Positions 57,723-64,000 of a DNA stretch of 64,000 nt are shown here, piece after piece. The translations under genes were made by a program, and so were the position numbers. Positions within the stretch are counted from its first letter, which is position 1, and each line of letters opens with the position of its first letter. The notes beneath the pieces were generated by a model. It was not told the DNA's origin. It did no database searches and saw nothing but the letters and a program-made list of their open reading frames with translations. The stretch comes from Mycobacterium sp. ENV421 (lineage in GTDB: Bacteria > Actinomycetota > Actinomycetes > Mycobacteriales > Mycobacteriaceae), in assembly GCF_002887815.1 (NCBI RefSeq), contig NZ_PDHO01000018.1, positions 47,894 to 111,893 on the forward strand, written 5' to 3'.

Positions 57723-58846
57723 GACCGGACCCCGCATAACGTCAACAGCTCATCCTCGGTTCGGCGCACATTGGCTGCCGACACGGCGCTGAATTCCAGA
57801 CCGGCCATCGCGCTGTAATCCAAGATCTTCGGAACCCTCAAGCCTGCATCCACATACGATTTGATGGTCCGCGCGACGTGCTTGGGTGTGCCGTGCGGTA
57901 CGACCGCGAGGATCGCCTCGGGCTCGACCTTCGCCAGGAACTCGACCAGACGTTCCCGGGTGAGCGTCGCGGGGGTGATGTCGTGGAATCCGCCCCAGTT
58001 CTCCCCCATCGGATGGTCGAATCCGAAGCGCCGCAACACCGGCGCCGATACCTGTAGCAGAAAGCTCGCCACCAACGGCGCGCGGACGATGCGCTCGAGA
58101 GCGGCGTCGTCGTCAGCGATCAGGCAGACCTGCACGAAGCACGGGGTGATCGCCAGTGGATCACGTCCGGCCCGTTCGGCCGACTGGCGCACCGTGGCGA
58201 GCATGTCCGCGTAATGCTCGGGTGTCCAGGCGCCGGCCGGCCACCAGCCGTCCGCGTAGCGCCCGACGATCTCGAGCATGCGCGGGCCGCTGGCACCGAT
58301 CCAGATCGGCGGGAACCGCCCCTCGTAGGGTTCGGCGTCCAGGCGGGCGTGTTCGAGCCGGTAGAACCGACCCTCGAAATCGACCGGACCCGGGCTATCC
58401 CACAGCAGCCGAATCACTTCCAGCGCTTCCTCGAATCGGCTGACCGGCTTCGCGAAATCAAAACCGTACGGAACGATGTTCTCCGCCTCACCGCTGCCGA
58501 GACCCAGAATGAACCGCCCGCCGGACAGGTGGTCGACGGTCAGAGCGCTTTGGGCGAGCGAGGCGGGATGGCGGCGCACCGTGTCGACCACACTGGTGGC
58601 CAGCGGGACGGTGGTGGTGAGCACGGCGGCGGCCGCGGCGACCGCGATGCCGTCGAGGTGGCGGTGGGGTGACGGTGACACGGTGGCCAGGTCGGTGAAT
58701 TCCGGTGTCCACAGCGAATCCGGCCAGAAGCTCACCATGTGGTCGGGCAGCCAGACCGAGTGGTACCGACCGTCGTCGAGGTCGTCGAGACCCGACAAGT
58801 CCAGGGGAAGAGTCGTGCGCAAGAACGCGGCGGGCTTGACGTCCAT
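57719..58846 (-). CDS. LLM-class F420-dependent oxidoreductase
   Basis: 375 residues, luciferase-like barrel. LPDHMVSFWP near the N-terminus, RRHPASLAQSALTVDHLSGGRFILGLGSGEAENIVPYGFDF, and PPIWIGASGPRMLEIVGRYADGWWP are typical of F420-dependent glucose-6-phosphate-dehydrogenase/MER-like members. It overlaps the sulfotransferase gene by 4 bases and ends of the TauD-type gene by 1 base. It may oxidise an alcohol or reduce an enone using F420. Confidence 0.86.
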   Translation of the reverse strand: MDVKPAAFLRTTLPLDLSGLDDLDDGRYHSVWLPDHMVSFWPDSLWTPEFTDLATVSPSPHRHLDGIAVAAAAAVLTTTVPLATSVVDTVRRHPASLAQSALTVDHLSGGRFILGLGSGEAENIVPYGFDFAKPVSRFEEALEVIRLLWDSPGPVDFEGRFYRLEHARLDAEPYEGRFPPIWIGASGPRMLEIVGRYADGWWPAGAWTPEHYADMLATVRQSAERAGRDPLAITPCFVQVCLIADDDAALERIVRAPLVASFLLQVSAPVLRRFGFDHPMGENWGGFHDITPATLTRERLVEFLAKVEPEAILAVVPHGTPKHVARTIKSYVDAGLRVPKILDYSAMAGLEFSAVSAANVRRTEDELLTLCGVRS

Positions 58847-59662
58847 CAGGCGAACGGCTCCTCGCCCTCCAACTTGGTGCGGTGCAGCAACCGGCCCGAC
58901 TGCGGGTCGTACGGTGTTGCCCGGTGCATGGTGCCGGTGTTGTCCCAGATGACGAGATCACCGACCGACCATCGGTGACGGTAGATGAATTCGGGCCGTG
59001 TGGTCCATTCACGCAGTCGGACAAGCAGTTCCACGCTCTTGCGAAAATCCATGTGAACCACATGGCGAGCCGTGCAACCCAGCACCAGCGACTTGCGCCC
59101 AGAGCGGTGAGTCCACACCAGTGGCAGCTCGCGATCCCCGATAGCCATCATCGTCCGCAGAGTCTTGAAGCTGGGTTCGGGGTCGTAGTAGAACAGCGTG
59201 TTCCACGCCGAGTGCATCACCCGCAGCGATTCGAGCGCATCCTTGTCAGGATCGTCCAGCGCGTCGTAGGCCGCGTAGGTATTGGCGAACTCGGTATCAC
59301 CGGAACCGTCCGGGCACAACCTTGCTGGACAGCAACGAGGCGCGGATCGGCACCTCGTTCATGGTCCCGTCGATGTGCCAGTAGAGCGAGCCCTTCAGAT
59401 AGTCGGCCAGCTCGTTGATGCTGGTGTCCAGCGTGACGGAGTAGACCTGTTCACCCGTGCGCTCGGGTGCGAATGTCCCCAGCGTCTGCGTGAACTCGAT
59501 CTGCTCGGAGTCACTGAATCCGATTCCCGGGAACACCAGCACACCACGGCGTTCGAGGAGGTCGCGAATGGTGTCGGCATGCACGCCGTTGAGCAACTCC
59601 GCCTTGGGCGCCCGGATTTCGGACGCGATGGCCGGTGCGATATCGACGACCGACAATGCCAT
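58846..59662 (-). pseudogene. TauD/TfdA-type dioxygenase, split by a frameshift
   Basis: Two overlapping minus-strand frames together make one alpha-ketoglutarate-dependent dioxygenase. The first (59662-59297) has YWHIDGTMNEVP with Fe ligands His96 and Asp98 and ends SSKVVPGRFR-stop. The second (from 59319 down to 58846) resumes with CPDGSGDTEFANTYAAYDAL and holds the distal His (DNTGTMHRATPYD) and the 2-oxoglutarate Arg (GRLLHRTKLEG). A net shift of one base near 59300-59320 separates them. Either the gene is broken, or there is an error in the sequence or a programmed shift. ATG 59662 sits directly behind a -10-like TATAGT, so transcription could be leaderless. Confidence 0.85.
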
Positions 59663-59669
59663 GGACGAA

Positions 59670-59689
59670 ACTATACACAGGCGTACAGT
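59670..59689 (-). promoter_or_regulatory. Operator over the TauD promoter, ACTATAC-N6-GTACAGT
   Basis: Seven-base arms with one mismatch and 6-base spacer, 8 bases upstream of the dioxygenase ATG. On the minus strand TATAGT (59670-59675) lies 7 bases before the ATG, the spacing expected for a leaderless transcript. The TetR gene immediately upstream probably encodes the repressor. Confidence 0.55.
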
Positions 59690-60330
59690 TACCGGGATAG
59701 AACTCCGCGTAAGAACAAATCGACCGCGTGCAGCAGACGTCGGCGTTCTTCCCTACGGCTGCGGTAAAGGCCGAAATCTGCCAGTCGGGCGGGCAGGACC
59801 TCGACCATTGCCAGGAAGTGCTCGGCGGCGAGTTCGATGTCATCGACGTCGATGGCACCGGCCGCTACGTGTTGCCGCAGCAGATCCATCACCTGCTGCT
59901 GGCGACGTGCCCAGCCCAGAGAGTCGGCACTGAGCGCGAATTCGGGAAAACGATGCGCTTCAGTTCGCGCGATTCGATGCAGCTGCACGATGTCCGGATC
60001 AAGTGCATGACGCAGCGCGCCCTGGCCGATGGCGATCAAGGCGGCGCGCAAATCCTTCTTGTCGACGGTGTCGTCCGCGTCGACCGGCACGGCACGGCTG
60101 AACGCCCACGGGATGACATCGAGGAACACGGCACGCTTGTCGGGGTAGCGGGCATACAGCGTGGGCTTGGCGATTCCGGCGGCGTCGGCGATCGCCACCA
60201 TCGTGGTCGCGTCGTAGCCGTTCTCCAGGAAGGTGCGCACCGCGGCTTCCCTGAGCCGCTGGTGAAGGGCGGCGGCCTCCACCTGTGTCGGCCGACCGCC
60301 CCGCCGCTGCGCCGGCGATGCCTTTGCCAT
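59689..60330 (-). CDS. TetR-family transcriptional regulator
   Basis: 213 residues. The DNA-binding domain is LREAAVRTFLENGYDATTMVAIADAAGIAKPTLYARYPDKRAVFLDVI, preceded by a basic arm KASPAQRRGGRPT. The C-terminal domain resembles AefR-type TetR_C groups. It lies upstream of the dioxygenase-LLM-sulfotransferase operon on the same strand; its stop overlaps the candidate operator at 59670, so it likely represses that operon. Confidence 0.86.
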   Translation of the reverse strand: MAKASPAQRRGGRPTQVEAAALHQRLREAAVRTFLENGYDATTMVAIADAAGIAKPTLYARYPDKRAVFLDVIPWAFSRAVPVDADDTVDKKDLRAALIAIGQGALRHALDPDIVQLHRIARTEAHRFPEFALSADSLGWARRQQQVMDLLRQHVAAGAIDVDDIELAAEHFLAMVEVLPARLADFGLYRSRREERRRLLHAVDLFLRGVLSR

Positions 60331-60412
60331 TCGCGAGAGTTTACGTCGCGGTCTATCACATCGGCGGCGACCGTCTGAGTCTGTCTCCCGCGCAGCGCCA
60401 GTTCGCTAACCT

Positions 60413-60913
60413 ATGCCGGTGACCGACGAGGCAGCGGACATCGAAGCGATCAAACAGCTGAAAGCCCGGTACTGCCGTCTACTCGACACCAAAGACTGGG
60501 CGGGCTGGCGGGAGGTCTTCGCCGACGACTTCGTCAGCGACACCACCGCGTCCGGCGGAGTGCTCATCACCGGCGCCGACAACATGGTCGCGTTCATCAA
60601 GAAGACTCTCGGCAAGCCCTCCCAACCCACGGTGCACCAGGTGCACGCCCCCGAGATCGCGCTGACCTCGCCGACGACCGCGTCAGGTATCTGGGCGCTG
60701 AATGATGTTGTGCGCCTGGCCCCCGGGGTCAACCTCGCGGGATACGGCCACTATCACGAGACCTACGAGAAGGCCGACGGGCAGTGGCGGATCAAGACGT
60801 CGACGCTGACCAGGCTGCGCGAGGACGTGTTCAATCCCCTGTTCTCTGTCCGGATTTCGCCACGCTTACGGGACTTCGCGGCGCGGCTGGCACGAAAGCG
60901 AGGCATGGTCTGA
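60413..60913 (+). CDS. SnoaL/NTF2-fold protein
   Basis: 166 residues. N-terminal helix EAIKQLKARYCRLLDTKDWAGWREVFADDFVSDT and strands TVHQVHAPEIALTSPTTASGIWALNDV and GYGHYHETYEKADGQWRIKTSTLTRLREDVF match the SnoaL_4-type NTF2 fold used by mycobacterial dehydratases and by beta-subunit-like proteins. ATG 60413 or GTG 60419 starts it. Its stop overlaps the epimerase start (TGATG), so the two genes are coupled. Confidence 0.75.
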   Translation: MPVTDEAADIEAIKQLKARYCRLLDTKDWAGWREVFADDFVSDTTASGGVLITGADNMVAFIKKTLGKPSQPTVHQVHAPEIALTSPTTASGIWALNDVVRLAPGVNLAGYGHYHETYEKADGQWRIKTSTLTRLREDVFNPLFSVRISPRLRDFAARLARKRGMV

Positions 60914-62019
60914 TGTCGCAGCGCACAGTTCTGGTCACCGGAGCGTTCGGTCAAGTCGGCTGGCGCACGGCAGAAATCCTGTTACACCGGGGGTACACCG
61001 TCGTCGCCACGGATCTGCCGACCGAGACGTCCCGGACCGTCGCTGCCCGACTGGCCGCCGCGGCACACCCCGGAACCTTCCTGCCGGTGTACGCCGACCT
61101 GACCGACGCCGACGCGGTGAAGGGAATGCTCACCGAGCATTCTCCGAGCGCTATCGTGCATCTGGCCGCGATGCTTTCGCCTGCGTCGTACCGCAATCCG
61201 AAGCTGGCCCGCCGGGTCAATGTCGGCGGTACCACCAATCTGGTCAACGGCGCAGCCGCGCTGTCTGCGCCGCCGACGATGGTGTACGCGTCGAGTGCGT
61301 CGGTGTACGGATCCCGCAATCCCTACCGCTACCCCGAATTGATCACTCCGCAGACACCGGTGAATCCGATCGACCAGTATGGCGAGGACAAGGTGCTGGC
61401 CGAGAAGGTGATCACCGACAGCGGCTTGCCGTACGCGATGTTGCGCCTGGCCGGTGTCATCTCCCCCGATGCCGCAGGCTCGATGAACAGCGACTACCTG
61501 GTTCTGATGCGGGCCACTCCCGGCGACAACCGGTTGCACACCGTCGACGCCCGCGATGTCGCGTTGGCCTTCGCCAACGGAGTGGACCGCGCCAAGGCCA
61601 TCGCAGGCAAGGTGCTGTTGATCGGCGGCGACGACACCCACCTGCACACCCACCGCGACGTCGAAGACGACATGATGTCCGCGATGGGGCTGGGCCGACT
61701 GGGGACCGGTGCCAGTCTTCCCGGCGACCCCGACGACGACCGGGGCTGGAGCTTCACCGGGTGGTATGACACAACGGAATCCCAAGCGCTGCTGGACTTT
61801 CAAGAGCACCCCTGGTCCGAGACCGTGGCCTGGGTATCCGGTTCGCAAAGCGGCGCACTGAAAACCGTTCTCGCACTGGCCGGACCGGTCATCAGGCCGG
61901 CGTTGCGGCTGGTGCTGGCCGCGCAACGCCGCCAAGAAGGCCGCGGCAAGTACGCCGACCCGTGGAACTTCATCGCCGGGAAGTACGGGCCCGAAATCCT
62001 GGCCGGTGCCGGCAACTAG
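60913..62019 (+). CDS. NAD-dependent epimerase/dehydratase (extended SDR)
   Basis: 368 residues. N-terminal VLVTGAFGQVGWRTAEILLHRGYTVVATD Rossmann motif, YASSASVYGSRNPY with the active-site Ser, and QYGEDKVLAE with the Tyr-xxx-Lys pair. The last 70 residues are a basic C-terminal extension. It may act on a 3-hydroxy or nucleotide-sugar substrate. It overlaps the NTF2-fold gene and lies before the 22-bp palindrome at 62054. Confidence 0.82.
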   Translation: MSQRTVLVTGAFGQVGWRTAEILLHRGYTVVATDLPTETSRTVAARLAAAAHPGTFLPVYADLTDADAVKGMLTEHSPSAIVHLAAMLSPASYRNPKLARRVNVGGTTNLVNGAAALSAPPTMVYASSASVYGSRNPYRYPELITPQTPVNPIDQYGEDKVLAEKVITDSGLPYAMLRLAGVISPDAAGSMNSDYLVLMRATPGDNRLHTVDARDVALAFANGVDRAKAIAGKVLLIGGDDTHLHTHRDVEDDMMSAMGLGRLGTGASLPGDPDDDRGWSFTGWYDTTESQALLDFQEHPWSETVAWVSGSQSGALKTVLALAGPVIRPALRLVLAAQRRQEGRGKYADPWNFIAGKYGPEILAGAGN

Positions 62020-62053
62020 GCATCTCAGTTCGAGAAGGCCTGGCAACACAAAT

Positions 62054-62075
62054 ATCCGAGAACCGGTTCTCGGAT
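62054..62075. repeat. Perfect 22-bp palindrome before the SDR gene
   Basis: Arm ATCCGAGAACC is followed immediately by its reverse complement, 20 bases before the SDR's GTG start and 34 bases after the epimerase stop. It contains GAGAAC and GTTCTC as in the 35021 palindrome, but with a 2-base rather than 3-base centre. It could be a repressor site or a hairpin terminator; no T-run is present. Confidence 0.6.
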
Positions 62076-62094
62076 GGTCGCGAGAGGAGCCGAC

Positions 62095-62880
62095 GTGTCA
62101 GGACGGTGCGCGGGCAAGGTGGCACTGGTGACCGGCAGCAGCCGGGGCCTCGGCAAGGCAATTGCCCAGCGACTGGCCGCGGAGGGCGCCACCGTGGTGC
62201 TGACCGCCCGCACCGCAGAACCCGATCCGAAATACGACGGCTGACTGGTGCAGACCCAGCAAGAGATCGCCGACGCCGGCGGCACCGCGGTCACCATCGC
62301 TGCGGACCTGTCCGACTCCGCGGACCGCGAGCGGTTGTTCGCCGAGGCCGTGGCTCAGGTCGGCGCCCCCGACATCGTCGTCAACAATGCCGCGGTGACC
62401 TTCCTGCGCCCACTGGACGGCTTCCCCGCGCGGCGGGTCCGGTTGATGCTGGAGATGCACGTCGTTGCACCGCTGCACCTGACCCAGCTCGCCATCCCTG
62501 CCATGCGGGAGCGCGGCCGCGGATGGGTGCTCAACCTCACCTCGGTCGGCGGCGATCTGCCCCCGGGACCGCCGTTCTCCGAGTTCGACCGCACCGCCGG
62601 GTTCGGGATCTACGGCACGGCCAAGGCCGCGATGAACCGGATGACGAAAAGCCTTGCCGCCGAACTGTACGACGACGGTATTGCGGTGAACGCCGCCGCG
62701 CCGACCAACCCTGTCGCCACCCCGGGTGCCGGCACTCTGGACCTGGCCAAGACCGATACCGAGGACATCGAGCTGATCACCCGGACCGCGTTGGAGTTGT
62801 GTACCTGCGACTCGTCGACCGTGACAGGGCGCATCGTGCAGACCCAGACATTTCTTCGCGAGATCGGCGCACTGAACTGA
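62095..62880 (+). pseudogene. Short-chain dehydrogenase interrupted by an in-frame TGA
   Basis: GTG 62095 with GGAG 6 bases upstream starts MSGRCAGKVALVTGSSRGLGKAIAQRL, the SDR cofactor-binding region. After PDPKYDG a TGA at 62242-62244 stops the frame; the same frame continues LVQTQQEIADAG and holds NNAAV, the serine in NLTSVGG and the catalytic YGTAK pair. Without the stop it would be one 261-residue SDR. This is a nonsense mutation, read-through, or a sequence error. A start at GTG 62248 would give a protein without the cofactor loop. Confidence 0.8.
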
Positions 62881-63860
62881 CAACCGATCTCCTCGACGAG
62901 CTGCAGACCCGTCTTGCCCCCCGGGGGATTTCCGGGCTGCGACCGTTGGCCGGTGGGGCGTCGAGCCTGACCTTCGCCGGTGACCTCGCCGATCGTCGCG
63001 TCGTGGTGAAGGTTGCCCCGCCCGGTCATGCGCCCATCGCGCACCGCGATGTCCTCCGCCAGGCCAGGATCATCCGAATCCTGGAGGGCACCCAGGTTCC
63101 GGTACCGGAGATCCTGTTCGACGACGCGGGCGAACCCCCCGAGGTCCCACCGCTGTTTGTGATGTCGTTCGCCCCCGGAACGTCGGTGGAGCCGCTGTTC
63201 GACACCGACGACGCGGGTCCCGAGCCCGCTGTCGCCGCGCGGTTCCGTCACGCCGCACGGACACTGGGTGCGCTGCACGAGTTGATCCCTGCCGAGCTCG
63301 GCCTCGCCGCGGAGCCCGTGGTCGCGCCCGTGGCGGAAGTCGACAAGTGGTGTCGCACATTGGAAACGGTGGATCCGGCGCTCGCGCCCGGTTGGCAACA
63401 GGTTGCGTCCGCGCTACGGGTTGCCGCCCCGCCCCCGGTCGCGCCTGCGATCGTGCACGGCGACTTCCGGTTGGGCAACCTGCTGGCCGGCGAGCAGGGC
63501 ATCACCGCTGTGATCGACTGGGAGATCTGGTCAGTCGGCGATCCGCGTGTCGACGTGGGCTGGTTTTTGATCAACTCCGACCCGGACACCTATCGGCGAG
63601 CCACGCCCCATCGCGGGACGACCCCGCCGGTGCGGGAACTGGTCGCCGAGTACGAGGATGCGCTGGGGCGCGACGCGCCTCGGCTGGCGTGGTTCCAGGC
63701 GCTCGCCTGTTTCAAATCGACGGCGACCTGGTCGCTGATCGTCAAACACAACCGACGCCGACCTTCACCCGACCCTGAACTGGAGGCGATGGCCGCCAGC
63801 CTGCCCGGGCTGCTCGCCCGAGCCTCGGCTCATCTCGGCCAGGACATTCCAATCATGTAG
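62877..63860 (+). CDS. Aminoglycoside-phosphotransferase-family (APH) protein
   Basis: About 327 residues. Kinase-like N-lobe LRPLAGGASSLTFAGD...RRVVVKVAPPG, catalytic loop IVHGDFRLGNLL, and the metal-binding Asp in AVIDWEIW. Such phosphotransferases in mycobacteria are common beside acyl-CoA dehydrogenases and probably phosphorylate small alcohols or hydroxyacyl groups rather than drugs. The natural N-terminus seems to be CTG at 62877, overlapping the SDR TGA; no ATG, GTG or TTG precedes the glycine loop except TTG 62946, which would remove the first 23 residues. Confidence 0.8.
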   Translation: MTTDLLDELQTRLAPRGISGLRPLAGGASSLTFAGDLADRRVVVKVAPPGHAPIAHRDVLRQARIIRILEGTQVPVPEILFDDAGEPPEVPPLFVMSFAPGTSVEPLFDTDDAGPEPAVAARFRHAARTLGALHELIPAELGLAAEPVVAPVAEVDKWCRTLETVDPALAPGWQQVASALRVAAPPPVAPAIVHGDFRLGNLLAGEQGITAVIDWEIWSVGDPRVDVGWFLINSDPDTYRRATPHRGTTPPVRELVAEYEDALGRDAPRLAWFQALACFKSTATWSLIVKHNRRRPSPDPELEAMAASLPGLLARASAHLGQDIPIM

Positions 63861-63947
63861 CGATGCAGTTCTTTCCACAGTTCCGCGTTCGTCCACAGAT
63901 CGATTTTGGCGCCGGTTTTTGTCGTTGGTTGGGCATACAATTCGAAC

Positions 63948-64000
63948 ATGCTTTCGATCGAGGTGGGTGAGGCGCTCGACGCGATCGATGCGGCGTTGTC
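63948..64000 (+). CDS. Start of a gene cut by the window edge (possibly 13E12/HNH-type)
   Basis: An ATG at 63948 opens a frame running to the end: LSIEVGEALDAIDAAL. The N-terminal pattern and the preceding ATTCGAAC recall the 13E12-repeat/DUF222 HNH-endonuclease family abundant in mycobacteria, but only 17 codons are visible, so this is weak. No ribosome-binding site is evident. Confidence 0.35.
   Translation, partial: MLSIEVGEALDAIDAAL

Noticed and set aside
62242..62244. Selenocysteine codon
   Set aside because: No selenocysteine insertion element or selenoprotein family fits; classical SDRs have no selenocysteine at this place.
61962..62876. Upstream extension of the phosphotransferase frame
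   Set aside because: Shadow of the SDR gene in another frame; it has no kinase-like features.

Overview
The window looks like chromosomal DNA of a mycobacterium, most likely a fast-growing Mycolicibacterium-type species. Support: high GC, GTG/TTG starts, a complete DevR-DevS (DosR) dormancy module with DosR-box-like sites, Mce-associated membrane proteins, a mycofactocin-coupled short-chain dehydrogenase, several F420/LLM-type oxidoreductases, two P450s and many acyl-CoA ligases. No rRNA, tRNA, CRISPR array, transposase or phage gene was seen. No gene-free stretch exceeds 300 bases; the longest (14642-14884, 1967-2191, 34922-35139, 48535-48705) hold candidate operators or nothing recognisable.

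Layout. 1-2.0 kb: end of an ABC permease gene, an MFS transporter and a ChaB/Rho-N protein. 2.2-9.3 kb: an acyl-CoA dehydrogenase, then the dormancy block: DUF1876 protein, universal stress protein (USP), DevR, DevS and, on the other strand, an Acg-type nitroreductase and a second USP. Both arms start behind a sequence fitting the DosR box. 9.3-14.6 kb: a minus-strand operon joining two orphan Mce-associated membrane proteins to an acyl-CoA ligase, a small conserved protein, a ferredoxin-like protein, an NTF2-fold protein and an SDR. 14.9-17.5 kb: FadD3-like ligase plus amidohydrolase. 17.6-18.7 kb: NTF2-fold protein and TetR regulator.

18.7-28.7 kb: a long minus-strand operon that begins with its own TetR regulator and continues ferredoxin, P450, amidohydrolase, two M24 'pita-bread' proteins (one canonical, one stripped of metal ligands), a crotonase without catalytic glutamates and a fused double CoA-transferase. 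A neighbouring SDR carries the same 22-bp operator-like palindrome. 28.8-34.9 kb: LysR regulator, amine/amino-acid permease, (R)-amine transaminase and alanine racemase, with a xylulokinase convergent to them. 35.1-39.4 kb: P450, mycofactocin-coupled SDR and a molybdopterin oxidoreductase in one operon.

39.4-48.5 kb: an eight-gene, tightly overlapping operon with mhpC, mhpA and mhpB (aromatic ring hydroxylation, meta-cleavage, hydrolysis), followed by a KstD-like flavoprotein, LLM oxidoreductase, SDR, cyclase-family hydrolase and alpha/beta hydrolase. A divergent IclR regulator and a second KstD-like gene follow. 51.2-52.2 kb: an AbiEi/DUF559-type gene lying between two related 64-bp palindromes. 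52.2-59.7 kb: acyl-CoA ligase, crotonase, and an operon of DUF1214-like protein, sugar-isomerase-like protein, sulfotransferase, LLM oxidoreductase and a frameshifted TauD-type dioxygenase below a TetR gene. 60.4-63.9 kb: NTF2-fold protein, NAD epimerase, an SDR interrupted by an in-frame TGA, and a phosphotransferase with an apparent CTG start. The window ends in the first codons of another gene.

Taken together, most of the window is a catabolic island: CoA activation, P450 and flavin oxidation, crotonase/SDR steps, aromatic ring cleavage and specialised regulators. The most striking shared signal is a 17-bp palindrome, TGAGAAY-N3-RTTCTCA, found in non-coding DNA at four places, three of them in front of catabolic operons. 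That suggests one regulator may govern gene blocks spread over 35 kb.
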